A DNA stretch of 64,000 nt from CBDDKZ01 sp965230415 (lineage in GTDB: Bacteria > Bacteroidota > Bacteroidia > Cytophagales > JAAEPT01): the NCBI GenBank assembly GCA_965230415.1, contig CBDDKZ010000003.1, positions 186,001 to 250,000 of the forward strand, written 5' to 3'. The position numbers and the translations under genes are program-made. The stretch's first letter is position 1; every line of letters starts with the position of its first letter. Shown here in pieces: positions 41,954-51,209 of this stretch. The notes under the pieces are model-generated. The model had not been told where the DNA came from. It searched no databases and saw nothing but the letters and a program-made list of their open reading frames with translations.

Positions 41954-43342
41954 TTAAGGTTTGGCATTTGTGCTATGTCGTTGATAACCAATTAAACTGT
42001 CTGCAGATTGATCGGGGCTACAATTATATACAAACACTTCATATATATTTTCGGTTTGGCTAAAACTTCCGTCAACTTGATGACTCATTATTTCTTTTTT
42101 ATCCTTAAGAAGATAGGTGTAGTTGTAATAGCCTTGTTTAAGCAGGACTTTGAGGTAGTATATGTTATCTCCTTGATCGTAACTAAATTGAAAATCTTTG
42201 TTAAACTTCCAATTGGTTAATTCGCCATACAAAAACAAACCGTGTCGATATAATGGTGCATTCTTAAGTACAAAGTAAGTGTAAACATAATTTCCCGTTG
42301 TGTCAATGTTTTCTCCCTCGGAATTAGAGACTGTAAAAGTACCATTGATGTCATCAATTGCCTGGTAACTCATTTTATTACGAGGGGTGTCAGGTGCTAA
42401 AAAAACAGTCAAAGGGTGAGTGTCGTAATCTCTAGAGTTGATATTGGTGTTAAGTTCAGGAAATGGGGTACTTTTGGTTTCGATAGACTTGAATTCACTT
42501 TTTCCATAATATTGTTCACTGATTTCCAGGTTGGTAGGACTGTTCTTTCTGATATCAAAATGCCTAAACTCGTTACCTCCATGAAATTGCTTCTTAGGGT
42601 TTACAATTTCAAACTGAAGCATCTGTTCAAAATTGTCAGTTATTAAATTGGAAGTGCTGTTAATTATTATGCTTTGATCATAGTTTTTATTTTGAGCAAT
42701 AATTACTTTGAGGTTTTGTGAAGGGGATTCAATGTTTAGGTCTTTATAATTAAGTAGGATCTTGAATGTTTGTTTTTCGCCTTTTTTGTTGTTCAATTCA
42801 TTGAAAGATGTGTTGATTTTTGAACACGGACTTATAACAAAAAATTTTTTTGTTATTACCGGGATGTCACTTTTTTCCGGAAATACCGCCAGGATATAAT
42901 TTCCGGAAAGGCCGAAGTTGGGTAACTTAATTTTGTAATGTATATAATCTATATCGGTGTTTGATGACTTATACATATCATAAATTTCGTATTCATTAAA
43001 TTCATCTTCTTCCAAAAAATCCAGGCCTGATAGTTGTGAAGGAGCCCAGTCATGGTTGTAATGAAAGAAACGAACAACAAAATTCTCATAATCTTTATTT
43101 ATGATATCAAATTTTAAAGCTAAACCGTTATTGTTCCTGTAATCGTTGTCAAAATAGGTTTGACTTATAATTGGGAATAAATTTTTTAGCTTTTTGGCAT
43201 TTTCGGAATTGCTAGTTGTGTAGCTGCAAAATTGTACGGATTTAATGTCGTTTCGATAAATAGAATCTGTAGCTTTAAAATCAAATGATAGCACTTTATT
43301 GCTAAATACGATCAATAAAAAAAGTAAAAAAAGGTGTTTCAT
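41954..43342 (-). CDS. T9SS Plug-like protein (DUF5103), copy 2
   Basis: The 462-residue protein has a signal peptide (MKHLFLLFLLIVFSNKVLS). It is a paralogue of the gene at 40492, sharing the same blocks in the same order: TDSIYRNDIKSVQF, HYNHDWAPSQL, GGNEFRHFDIRK, NYVYTYFVLK, LFLYGELTNWKF and HQVDGSFSQTENIYEVFVY. It is about 43 residues longer, mostly from an insertion after the FDIR block (residues ~265-310, rich in Ser, Glu and Asn). Composition is more AT-rich and lysine/asparagine-rich than copy 1, suggesting faster drift. It starts 5 bp downstream of the ABC-F gene stop and is probably co-transcribed with it. Confidence 0.83.
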   Translation of the reverse strand: MKHLFLLFLLIVFSNKVLSFDFKATDSIYRNDIKSVQFCSYTTSNSENAKKLKNLFPIISQTYFDNDYRNNNGLALKFDIINKDYENFVVRFFHYNHDWAPSQLSGLDFLEEDEFNEYEIYDMYKSSNTDIDYIHYKIKLPNFGLSGNYILAVFPEKSDIPVITKKFFVISPCSKINTSFNELNNKKGEKQTFKILLNYKDLNIESPSQNLKVIIAQNKNYDQSIIINSTSNLITDNFEQMLQFEIVNPKKQFHGGNEFRHFDIRKNSPTNLEISEQYYGKSEFKSIETKSTPFPELNTNINSRDYDTHPLTVFLAPDTPRNKMSYQAIDDINGTFTVSNSEGENIDTTGNYVYTYFVLKNAPLYRHGLFLYGELTNWKFNKDFQFSYDQGDNIYYLKVLLKQGYYNYTYLLKDKKEIMSHQVDGSFSQTENIYEVFVYNCSPDQSADSLIGYQRHSTNAKP

Positions 43343-43347
43343 AAAGG

Positions 43348-45255
43348 TTATGGGTTTATTTCCTCCAATTCAATTACTTTAAGTTCCCAGTTTTCGTGAA
43401 GTGCTTCCAGTTCTTTTTCAATCACACTAAGCTGACCATTAATTTCCGAAAGCTTTTCTATATCGCTGTAAACTTCTGGTTGAGCCATACGCTCTTCCAA
43501 TTGAGATTTTTCTTGTTCTTTTTCTGAAACTTGTTCTTCCAGCTTTTCGATTTCTCGTTCCAGGTATTTCAACTTCCTGCCCTGCTCTTTACCGACATTG
43601 TTTATTAACGGTTTTTTTTCTTTTTTAGTATCAGTGGCGACTGGAGTTACTTCTATCTCCTGATTGTTTGATTTCCAGTACATATATTCTTCATAAGAGC
43701 CGGGATATTCCTTTATTTCATAATTATCGATATACCAGATTTTATTAGCAGTATGAGTTACAAAATGCCTGTCGTGTGAAACAATAACATAACTGCCCTT
43801 GTATTGTTGAAGGGCCTGGATAAGCATGTTAACCGACTGGATATCTAAGTGGTTTGTAGGCTCATCGAGCAGTAGGAAGTTCGCTTCGGAAATAAGTGTT
43901 TTTGCCAGCGCTACCCTTGATTTTTCACCTCCTGAAAGCACTTTTATTTTTTTGAAAACATCGTCGTCGGTAAATAAAAAACAGCCCAAAAGTTGGCGCA
44001 ATTCCATTTCACCTTTGTCTACACCTGTTTGTTTGAGTTCTTCGAGAATACTGTTTTCTAAGTTGAGCGATTCAAGTTGATGCTGGGCGAAAAATGCATC
44101 GATTACATTGAAGCCGAGTTTTCTTTCACCTGCTATTTCCTCGCTACCGTTAATGATACGTAATAGTGTGGATTTTCCTTTTCCGTTCGCACCAATAAGT
44201 GCAATTTTATCATCTCTTAAAATAGTAGAGGTAGTGTTCTTAAGAATGACTTTGTCACCGTAGGACTTAGAGATGTTTTTGAGGTCAAGAACTACTTTTC
44301 CCGATTGTTTGGAGAAGTTGAAATTGAAATGAATAGCTGCGTTTTCGTCAACAACGTCATCGATACGTTCTAGTTTTTCCAGCGATTTTATTCTGGATTG
44401 AACTTGTCTTGCTTTCGTGGCCTTTGCCTTAAACCTTGTGATAAATTTCTCAGCATCCTTTATTTGCTTTTGTTGATTGACAAAAGCATTGCGCTGAATT
44501 TCACTTCGTAACTCTTTTTCTTTTAAGTAAAAATCATAGTTACCACTATATATATGAATAGCTTGTTGTGTGATTTCAGCAGTTTTGGTAATGCAGTTGT
44601 TTAAGAATTGTCGATCATGAGACACTATAATTACTGCTCCTTCATAGCGCTTCACATATTGTTCAAGCCATTCGATAGACGGAAGGTCCAGGTGGTTGGT
44701 AGGTTCATCGAGCAATAGAAGCGCCGGTTTGGCCAATAACATTTTGGCTAGCATTACCCGCATGCGCCATCCACCGGAGAATGTTCTCAAGGGTTTCTCC
44801 AGATCTTCTGTTTTGAACCCTAAACCCTCTAATATTTCTTCGGTTTGCGATTGCAAGGTGTATCCTTCCAAACGTTCAAAGGCTTCTTGCTTTTTCGCCA
44901 AACGTTCAATTGACTCGTCTGTATAGTTGGTTTCAATTTCAACTAATAGCTCATTGATTTCTTTTTGTAGCTTATTCGCTTCTACAAAAGCTTCCATTGC
45001 AACAGCAACAATGTTATTGTTGCTTTCATAAGAAAGAAGATCCTGATTTAAGAAACCAATAGAGCATTCTTTACTTTTCGAAATGGTACCAGAGTCGGGT
45101 TGGTAATCGCCTGCGATTAACTTTAGCAGAGTAGATTTCCCTGTTCCATTGGCTCCTATAAGTCCAACTTTATCTTTTTGTACAATATGAAAAGAAATAT
45201 TTTCATACAAGGCTCTGCTGCCAAAGTAAAACGATAGATCATTAATTGCTAGCAT
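43348..45255 (-). CDS. ABC-F family ATPase (Uup-like)
   Basis: The 635-residue protein has two ABC modules without membrane domains: Walker A GANGTGKST and GANGKGKST, signatures TFSGGWRMR and VLSGGEKSR, and Walker B LLLLDEPTNHLDL and FLLLDEPTNHLD. A charged linker (~residues 240-310) joins them. The C-terminal ~80 residues form a coiled coil (LEREIEKLEEQVSEKEQEKS), as in Uup. ABC-F proteins act on the ribosome, resolving stalled complexes or giving antibiotic protection; Uup-type members are housekeeping. It is the first gene of a likely operon with the Plug-like pair. Confidence 0.94.
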   Translation of the reverse strand: MLAINDLSFYFGSRALYENISFHIVQKDKVGLIGANGTGKSTLLKLIAGDYQPDSGTISKSKECSIGFLNQDLLSYESNNNIVAVAMEAFVEANKLQKEINELLVEIETNYTDESIERLAKKQEAFERLEGYTLQSQTEEILEGLGFKTEDLEKPLRTFSGGWRMRVMLAKMLLAKPALLLLDEPTNHLDLPSIEWLEQYVKRYEGAVIIVSHDRQFLNNCITKTAEITQQAIHIYSGNYDFYLKEKELRSEIQRNAFVNQQKQIKDAEKFITRFKAKATKARQVQSRIKSLEKLERIDDVVDENAAIHFNFNFSKQSGKVVLDLKNISKSYGDKVILKNTTSTILRDDKIALIGANGKGKSTLLRIINGSEEIAGERKLGFNVIDAFFAQHQLESLNLENSILEELKQTGVDKGEMELRQLLGCFLFTDDDVFKKIKVLSGGEKSRVALAKTLISEANFLLLDEPTNHLDIQSVNMLIQALQQYKGSYVIVSHDRHFVTHTANKIWYIDNYEIKEYPGSYEEYMYWKSNNQEIEVTPVATDTKKEKKPLINNVGKEQGRKLKYLEREIEKLEEQVSEKEQEKSQLEERMAQPEVYSDIEKLSEINGQLSVIEKELEALHENWELKVIELEEINP

Positions 45256-45409
45256 ATCGCAATTTAAGCCCTTCTGATGTCACAAGAAAATCATTTAAAT
45301 AAAATTATGATAATTGATCTTTTTGAAACACTTGTTTATAACTGTGTATGGTTAGATTTTTATACTTGACAAGGATTTGTTATCTTAAAAGATCAAAAAA
45401 TATTATGAT

Positions 45410-45958
45410 ATGAGAGTTTTTTGCATTTATACGTTAGTGTTGATGGTTGGATTGGTAACGAGAGTTGCCGGACAGTCTCTTCCTGTGAACGACAAGACAG
45501 GAAAAGTGACTTTTATGGATGTGGTTTCCGCAGATGGCCTTAGTTCGGCCGAATTATTTAAAATAGGAAAAGCAGTAGGAGAAGCAAGCGGGTGGACCGT
45601 TTTAGAAGAAGAAGCAGGAGGGAAAGTGAAATTTCAGGCTAGTAAGGAAATTAGTTATGCATCCGCTACTTCTGGTAATGAAACAGGTATTGTATCATAC
45701 ACTTATACATTCTTCGCAAAGGAAGGTAAGTATAGGTATATATTCACCGATTTTGTTCATAAGCAAAAGGGGGGTAGACATAACGACGGTGGTAAGTTAG
45801 AAAATGACGGACCTGATTGTGGTAAAATGAAAATGAAGGGTAGTTCATGGGCTATGATTAAAACGAAAACCCACCGTGCAGTAGAAGCTAGCATCACAGA
45901 TCTTAAAAAGAAAGTGAAGGAAGTTCAAAACGATCCTGAAAAAGATGACAACTGGTAG
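45410..45958 (+). CDS. Secreted DUF4468-domain protein
   Basis: The 182-residue protein has a signal peptide (MRVFCIYTLVLMVGLVTRVAG). The mature part fits DUF4468: KVTFMDVVSADGLSSAELF near residue 31, IGKAVGEASGWTVLEEE, then a beta-rich segment with YTYTFFAKEGKYRYIFTDFV and a polar tail. This domain is a small alpha/beta fold common in Bacteroidota and thought to be periplasmic; its function is unknown. The gene is monocistronic and shares a perfect bidirectional terminator with the convergent E2 gene. Confidence 0.83.
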   Translation: MRVFCIYTLVLMVGLVTRVAGQSLPVNDKTGKVTFMDVVSADGLSSAELFKIGKAVGEASGWTVLEEEAGGKVKFQASKEISYASATSGNETGIVSYTYTFFAKEGKYRYIFTDFVHKQKGGRHNDGGKLENDGPDCGKMKMKGSSWAMIKTKTHRAVEASITDLKKKVKEVQNDPEKDDNW

Positions 45959-45977
45959 CAATTCTAAAAATATGAAA

Positions 45978-46015
45978 CCAATAAAAAAGGCCTTGTTAGA
46001 GGCCTTTTTTATTGG
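45978..46015. terminator. Bidirectional terminator between convergent genes
   Basis: A perfect 16-bp stem (left arm 45978-45993, right arm 46000-46015) with a TGTTAG loop has GGCCT/AGGCC at the apex and A6/T6 tracts, so it works in both directions. It serves the DUF4468 gene and the convergent E2 gene. Confidence 0.93.
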
Positions 46016-46028
46016 TTGTGTTATCTTT

Positions 46029-47423
46029 TTAAACTTTTCTTTCCAAGTCGAATCTTTCCAAATAGTCTGCAACTCTACGCACAAACATGCCCCCTAAAGA
46101 GCCGTCAACAACACGATGATCATAAGAATGTGATAAAAACATCATTTGTCTTATGCCCAGCGTGTCTCCGTGTGGTGTTTCAATTACTGCAGGTTTTTTG
46201 GTTACTGCTCCAAGAGCCAAGATACCTACCTGTGGCTGTACCAATATAGGAGTTCCTATTAAATTACCAAAGGAACCGACATTAGTTACTGTATAGGTTC
46301 CTCCGTCAAGGTCTTCGGGTTTAAGGCTTCCCGCTCGTGCCCTTCGAGCCAGGTCGTTTACTTTTTTTGTCAGGCCAATAATATTTAACTGATCCGCATT
46401 TCGTATAACCGGAACAATTAAATTGCCGGAAGGTAAGGCCACTGCCATACCAATGTTGATCTCCTTTTTAACAATTATTTTGTTGTTATCTACTGATACA
46501 TTTACCAAGGGATAGTCTTTTATTGCCTTGGCAACAGCTTCGATGAAAATAGGAGTGAAGGTAAGCGCTGTGTTTTCCTTCTCTTTAAAGTAGGTTTTCC
46601 AACGGTTTCTCCAGTACACAATATTGGTGACATCTGCTTCTACAACAGAAGTAACATGTGGTGATGTTTGTTTGGATTCCAACATGCGATCTGCGATGAT
46701 TTTGCGCATGCGATCCATTTCAATGATATCGTAAGCTCCGGAGTAGGAACCTAGGGCAGGCTTGCTTACTGTTTGCTCTTCCGTCGCTAAATCAGTTTTT
46801 TTCGAGAAGTCATTGTCACTAATAGCTTCCGTTTTTCTATCCACGGGTTTTGAGCCCGTATCTGCACTTACATGCTCAGAGGAAGACTGACTGCTGGTAG
46901 CGGGTGATGAAACTGTTTCCGGGCTTCTCGTATCTAAGTAAGTGAGTAAATCCTTTTTTGTCACGCGTCCCTCTTTGCCACTACCAGGCACCCTGTCAAG
47001 TTCAGGCATATCAATACCTTCTTTGCGTGCAATATTAAGCACCAGGGGAGAGTAAAATCGTCCACCACCTGGTTTATTTGACACGCGCGGTGAATGGTCA
47101 ATCGTTTCCTTAACAGGAAGTTCCTTTTTTAATGGTTCAGATGCAGCACTGGTATTCGCATCCGGACTTTGAACTACGGCCTTTTTGGATTCTATTTTTG
47201 CTATAGGAGCTCCCACTTTTATGACAGCTCCCTCTTTGGCCAATATTTCCACCAGAGTTCCTTCAAAGGGCGAAGGGATCTCAGTATCCACTTTATCTGT
47301 TGCTACTTCCAGAATAGATTCATCTTCGTCAACCTCATCACCTACATTTTTGAGCCAGCTTATTATGGTTCCTTCCATAACGCTTTCCCCCATCCGAGGC
47401 ATCAGAATATCAACTATAGCCAT
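46029..47423 (-). CDS. 2-oxo acid dehydrogenase E2 (dihydrolipoamide acyltransferase)
   Basis: The 464-residue protein has an N-terminal lipoyl domain (PRMGESVMEGTIISW, lipoyl Lys44 in ATDKVDTE). A Ser/Pro/Thr-rich linker follows, then a peripheral subunit-binding domain (FYSPLVLNIARKEGID ... GKEGRVTKKDL) and the CAT-like acyltransferase domain ending in SHSYDHRVVDGSLGG (His436, Asp440 catalytic). It has one lipoyl domain. It forms the core of a pyruvate, 2-oxoglutarate or branched-chain complex; in Bacteroidota this type often serves branched-chain 2-oxoacid oxidation, but E1 and E3 genes are not in the window. It lies 49 bp downstream of cinA and is probably co-transcribed with it. Confidence 0.94.
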   Translation of the reverse strand: MAIVDILMPRMGESVMEGTIISWLKNVGDEVDEDESILEVATDKVDTEIPSPFEGTLVEILAKEGAVIKVGAPIAKIESKKAVVQSPDANTSAASEPLKKELPVKETIDHSPRVSNKPGGGRFYSPLVLNIARKEGIDMPELDRVPGSGKEGRVTKKDLLTYLDTRSPETVSSPATSSQSSSEHVSADTGSKPVDRKTEAISDNDFSKKTDLATEEQTVSKPALGSYSGAYDIIEMDRMRKIIADRMLESKQTSPHVTSVVEADVTNIVYWRNRWKTYFKEKENTALTFTPIFIEAVAKAIKDYPLVNVSVDNNKIIVKKEINIGMAVALPSGNLIVPVIRNADQLNIIGLTKKVNDLARRARAGSLKPEDLDGGTYTVTNVGSFGNLIGTPILVQPQVGILALGAVTKKPAVIETPHGDTLGIRQMMFLSHSYDHRVVDGSLGGMFVRRVADYLERFDLERKV

Positions 47424-47472
47424 ACACTTTTGTTTTACCTAATTAACAAAGTTAGTACTTTTCGACATTATC

Positions 47473-48723
47473 TCAATGATACGATTTTTTTATTCTTTGA
47501 AAGAGAAGCTCCAGAGCATAATTAGCTGTAAGTTGAATGTTTTCCTTTCTCCCTTTTGGGAAGAGATGTTTCTTTGCAATAGTCCCTTCATTATCAGCCA
47601 GGGCTATCCAAACAGTGCCCACTGGTTTTTCTGGACTACCGCCTCCCGGTCCGGCAATGCCGCTGCAAGCCAATGCTATGTCCGTACCGAGTTTTTTGCG
47701 GGCATTTTCGGCCATTTCAATAACTGTTGCTTCACTAACGGCTCCATTGGTGAGAATTGTCTGCTCTTGAACACCCAAATTAGCCATTTTTATTTCATTA
47801 CTGTAACATACGATCGACCCTTTAAAATAAACAGAACTTCCAGGAATGCTAGTGATTCTGTGTGCAAGGTACCCCCCCGTGCAACTTTCTGCAGTGGATA
47901 TACTCAATTTTTTTGAGGCCAAAAGCTTTCCAATCTCTTGCTCTATACTTGTATCTCCTTCACCAAAAATGTACTGCCCTATAAGTGTTTTTAGGGAATC
48001 GCTTAGCACATTCATTGTATTTTCAAGTGTATGCTCGTCGGGGTGTATCCCGCTTAGCCGTAATCGCACTTTTCCCAAATTAGGCAGGTAAGCCAATTTC
48101 ACAAAGTCTGGTAACGCTTCTTCCCAGTCCTGAATGATTTCTGCAATGCGAGATTCTCCAATGCCAATAGTTTGGATTGTTCGATGTAATATTTCCGGAG
48201 TATGAAAAGTGTCTGTAATCTTATGCAGTATATTAGTCATCATCATTTGCTTCATCTCATGCGGAACACCGGGCATTGAAATAATTGCTTTACCATTTGT
48301 AGGTATCCATATGCCGGGAGCGGTTCCGATCATATTTGGAATAGCTTCCGCACAGGATGGTATGAGGGCTTGTTGCTGTTGTACTTCACTAAATGGTCTT
48401 CCCAGTTTTTGAAAGAATTGTTCCACACGTTTAAACTGTTCTTGATCTAAGACCAGGTCGCACTTAAAAAAATCTGCTAGTGTTTTTTTGGTTATATCGT
48501 CTTTAGTTGGACCGAGTCCTCCTGTGAAAAGAACTAATTCACATTCATTAAGCGCTAATTTCAATGTATTACTAATAGCTTCGGCATGATCACTTATGCT
48601 TAGAATTTTTTGAACTTTTATCCCGATTCGGTTCAATTGCTCAGCAATCCATGCCGAGTTGGTATCTACAATTTGTCCGATTAAAATTTCATCACCAATA
48701 GTAATAATCTGTGCTTGTATCAT
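47473..48723 (-). CDS. cinA: CinA-family nicotinamide mononucleotide deamidase
   Basis: The 416-residue protein has the two CinA domains: an N-terminal MoaB/MPTase-like (COG1058) domain (IITIGDEILIGQIVDTNSAW, LVLFTGGLGPTKDDITK, ISMPGVPHEMKQMM) and a C-terminal PncC amidase-like domain (LSISTAESCTGGYLAHRITS ... LACSGIAGPGGGSPEKPVGT). CinA hydrolyses NMN to nicotinate mononucleotide and, in some members, ADP-ribose. It is upstream of the E2 gene on the same strand. A possible -7 box TATTTTTG lies at 48752-48745 on the minus strand, without a clear -33 element. Confidence 0.95.
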   Translation of the reverse strand: MIQAQIITIGDEILIGQIVDTNSAWIAEQLNRIGIKVQKILSISDHAEAISNTLKLALNECELVLFTGGLGPTKDDITKKTLADFFKCDLVLDQEQFKRVEQFFQKLGRPFSEVQQQQALIPSCAEAIPNMIGTAPGIWIPTNGKAIISMPGVPHEMKQMMMTNILHKITDTFHTPEILHRTIQTIGIGESRIAEIIQDWEEALPDFVKLAYLPNLGKVRLRLSGIHPDEHTLENTMNVLSDSLKTLIGQYIFGEGDTSIEQEIGKLLASKKLSISTAESCTGGYLAHRITSIPGSSVYFKGSIVCYSNEIKMANLGVQEQTILTNGAVSEATVIEMAENARKKLGTDIALACSGIAGPGGGSPEKPVGTVWIALADNEGTIAKKHLFPKGRKENIQLTANYALELLFQRIKKSYH

Positions 48724-48890
48724 TCTTTTAGTTTACCTTCTCAACAAAAATACAATTAAAATCAGGAATTGTTTTAAATCATTCACTTGTTCGGGTTTCA
48801 TTGATTATTTTGGAGCGGGTTATTTTTTATGTTGTAATCATAGTTTTTTAAATGTAATTGTTCCTTTATTTTTTATTTCGAGTATAGAAA

Positions 48891-48920
48891 TTGGATTATT
48901 TAATCCTTCTCCTAATTTTG
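48891..48920 (+). promoter_or_regulatory. Promoter of the GH15 gene (TTG-N19-TAATTTTG)
   Basis: TTG at 48891-48893 and TAATTTTG at 48913-48920 are separated by 19 bp, fitting the Bacteroidota consensus. It would give a short, A-rich leader of about 23 nt before the ATG at 48949. Confidence 0.6.
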
Positions 48921-48948
48921 TTTAAAAAACTAAAAAAAAAAATTCTGG

Positions 48949-50736
48949 ATGGAGAACAGACATGTTTATAATATGGGAGTAGTAGGGAACTGCTCTTTTA
49001 TGGCTTATATCGATACCAATTCAGACGTAAAGTGGATGTGTTGGCCTAAATTTGATAGTAGCTTTATTTTTGGCGGGCTTATGGATGAAGATAAAGGCGG
49101 CGAGTTCAAAATTGAGCCTAATACCGACTATTACACTTCAAAGCAATATTATATTGAAAATACAAATGTTCTGTGTACAGAGTTTGAAAGTGAGTTTGCC
49201 AGTTATAAGGTAACAGATTTTGCTCCGCGTTTTGAGCAATACGAGAGAAAGTATAAGCCACTTATGCTCGTTAGAAAAATAGAACCGGTAAAAGGGACTC
49301 CCCGCATTAAAGTAAAGTGCGCCCCGAGAGGTAGGTACGGAGAATTAATACCGGAAACTTATGAGGGTAGTAGCCATATAAGGTATATGGGGCTTGGCAA
49401 ACAGGTGCGTTTGTCGACAAATATTCCGTTGCAATACGTCATGAAAGAAAAAGTATTTGTACTTAATGAACCCATGTACCTCATCCTCACTTGGGGGGTG
49501 CCTCTTGAAGGTCCTCTTGAAGCAACAGCTGAGGAGTTTTTGAGCAAGACCATTAAATATTGGCGTAACTGGGTGAAAAGTACCAGTATTGGTAATTTAT
49601 ACCAGAAAAATATTGTGAGATCTTCACTAATTCTGAAGATTATGCAGTACGAAGATACAGGGGCAATCGTCGCTGCCGGTACTACGAGTTTACCAGAACA
49701 CCCTGGTAGCGGTAGAAATTGGGATTACAGGTATTGTTGGATGAGGGATTCCTACTATACTTTAAATGCATTTAATAATATTGGTCACTTTGAAGAACTG
49801 GAGAGATATTTCCATTACATTGAAAATACAATGGTTTCGGAAGAAAACCGCTTTCAGCCTTTATACACTATTACTGGTACCAAAAAAATCGAGGAGCGTG
49901 AATTCGACCTGAAAGGGTATATGGGAAACAACAAACCTGTTCGAATTGGAAATGATGCCTATACACATATACAGAATGACGTGTATGGTCAAGTACTTGT
50001 AACGCTATTACCGATATATGTTGATAGCCGATTTATTTCATCTGAAAAGATTTCATCAGACAGGCTGATTATTCATGCGTTGGAGATGATCGAAAAAACA
50101 ATGGATGAACCTGATGCGGGTTTATGGGAGTTTAGGAATTTGGCACAAAAGCATTGTTATACTTTCTTGTTTCATTGGGCAGGTGCTTCCGCTGTAATGA
50201 AGATTGCCAAGAATTTTGGAAATGACGAATTGTTTGAAAAAGCAAAACGTCTGAAAGATAAAGCTGCAGAGAATATAGAAGCATGTTATGTTGAAGACAA
50301 AGGATATTATGCACAGGCAATAGGTACGGAGAATTTCGATGCCAGCTGCCTGCAGCTGATAACGATGAAATATTTGGATCCTAGCTCTGATCGTGCGAAA
50401 AGGCATCTCGAATGTATGGAGGAAGCACTGAGAAGTGATGACGGACTTTTTTACAGGTACAAACATGAAGACGATTTTGGCGAGGTTAAATCGACCTTCC
50501 TTATATGTGCATTTTGGTACGTAGAAGCATTGGCGTCTGTAGGTAGGGTAGAAGAAGCTATTTCTTTTTTTGAGAACCTGCTTAAATATACAAATCATGT
50601 TGGATTGTTGGCTGAAGATGTTGACGCTTCCACGGGTAGTCAGTGGGGAAATTTTCCACAAGCATATAGCCACGTGGGCTTAATGAATGCAGCTTATACC
50701 ATTTCCAAAAAACGTGATTTACCTAATTTTTATTAA
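48949..50736 (+). CDS. Glycoside hydrolase family 15 protein (glucoamylase/trehalase-like)
   Basis: The 595-residue cytoplasmic protein has the GH15 layout: an N-terminal beta-sandwich (MGVVGNCSFMAYIDTNSDVK, WMCWPKFDSSFIFGGLMD), then an (alpha/alpha)6 barrel with GRNWDYRYCWMRDSYYTLNA and, near the C-terminus, EDVDASTGSQWGNFPQAYSH. The family includes glucoamylases, glucodextranases and trehalases, acting by inversion with two Glu residues. There is no signal peptide, so the substrate is intracellular. A fused trehalose synthase/phosphatase gene is convergent at 51210, making an intracellular trehalase or glycogen-related role plausible. A terminator follows immediately, and the VOC gene starts 3 bp after it. 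Confidence 0.9.
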   Translation: MENRHVYNMGVVGNCSFMAYIDTNSDVKWMCWPKFDSSFIFGGLMDEDKGGEFKIEPNTDYYTSKQYYIENTNVLCTEFESEFASYKVTDFAPRFEQYERKYKPLMLVRKIEPVKGTPRIKVKCAPRGRYGELIPETYEGSSHIRYMGLGKQVRLSTNIPLQYVMKEKVFVLNEPMYLILTWGVPLEGPLEATAEEFLSKTIKYWRNWVKSTSIGNLYQKNIVRSSLILKIMQYEDTGAIVAAGTTSLPEHPGSGRNWDYRYCWMRDSYYTLNAFNNIGHFEELERYFHYIENTMVSEENRFQPLYTITGTKKIEEREFDLKGYMGNNKPVRIGNDAYTHIQNDVYGQVLVTLLPIYVDSRFISSEKISSDRLIIHALEMIEKTMDEPDAGLWEFRNLAQKHCYTFLFHWAGASAVMKIAKNFGNDELFEKAKRLKDKAAENIEACYVEDKGYYAQAIGTENFDASCLQLITMKYLDPSSDRAKRHLECMEEALRSDDGLFYRYKHEDDFGEVKSTFLICAFWYVEALASVGRVEEAISFFENLLKYTNHVGLLAEDVDASTGSQWGNFPQAYSHVGLMNAAYTISKKRDLPNFY

Positions 50737-50740
50737 GTAG

Positions 50741-50765
50741 AAGGCACCCAAAAGGTGCCTTTTTT
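50741..50765 (+). terminator. Rho-independent terminator after GH15, abutting the VOC start
   Basis: A perfect 8-bp stem AAGGCACC / GGTGCCTT with a CAAAA loop is followed by T5. It lies 5 bp after the GH15 stop codon and only 3 bp before the ATG of the VOC gene at 50768, so the ribosome-binding region of that gene overlaps the hairpin. Confidence 0.85.
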
Positions 50766-50767
50766 AT

Positions 50768-51145
50768 ATGGAATTAAATCAGGTAACGGTAGGAAGTACG
50801 GATGTAGTACGCTCTAAGCGTTTTTATGAACTCCTGGGGTTTCGACTGGTTGTAGATACAGACCATTATTTGCGTTTTGTCGTTGGTAATTCCGAAAACA
50901 CTTTTTCTGTTGAATTAACAGAAAAAGTAGTGCCGGGGTCATCAACTTTGTACCTGGAATGCGATAATGTGAGCAAAGCTTATATGCAATTAAAATCGCT
51001 TGGCATTGAATTTCAACATGAGCCTGTTAAGCAGAATTGGTTGTGGGTAGAAGCTCGGTTTACAGATCCGGATGGGAATGTTTGGTGTCTTTACAACGCT
51101 GGAGAAAATCGATTATATCCTCCCTGGTCCCTACTTGAAAAATAA
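50768..51145 (+). CDS. VOC-superfamily (glyoxalase/bleomycin-resistance-like) protein
   Basis: The 125-residue protein begins MELNQVTVGSTDVVRSKRFY, the classic VOC first strand and helix. It continues with LGFRLVVDTDHYLRFVVGN, TLYLECDNVSKAYMQLKS and ARFTDPDGNVWCLYNA, the last typical of VOC metal-binding ends. VOC proteins include glyoxalase I, antibiotic-binding proteins and dioxygenases; the substrate is not predictable. The start is well supported by the family, yet it lies 3 bp behind a terminator, so translation may depend on read-through or on a start inside the hairpin. It ends in a bidirectional terminator shared with the trehalose gene. Confidence 0.83.
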   Translation: MELNQVTVGSTDVVRSKRFYELLGFRLVVDTDHYLRFVVGNSENTFSVELTEKVVPGSSTLYLECDNVSKAYMQLKSLGIEFQHEPVKQNWLWVEARFTDPDGNVWCLYNAGENRLYPPWSLLEK

Positions 51146-51188
51146 AAAATCCCATTCAGCAGGTGCTTCCTATTGAATGAGATTTTTT
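51145..51188. terminator. Bidirectional terminator between the VOC and trehalose genes
   Basis: The arms AAAAATC-C-CATTCA and TGAATG-A-GATTTTT (one mismatch) enclose a ~15-nt loop, with A- and T-runs on the outside. It lies between the convergent VOC and OtsAB-like genes. Confidence 0.65.
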
Positions 51189-51209
51189 GTTTAAGAGATA
51201 TGACGTTAT

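Noticed and set aside
50122..50673. 183-codon antisense open frame inside the GH15 gene
   Set aside because: It is fully overlapped by a strongly supported enzyme gene and its protein has a biased, non-family-like composition.
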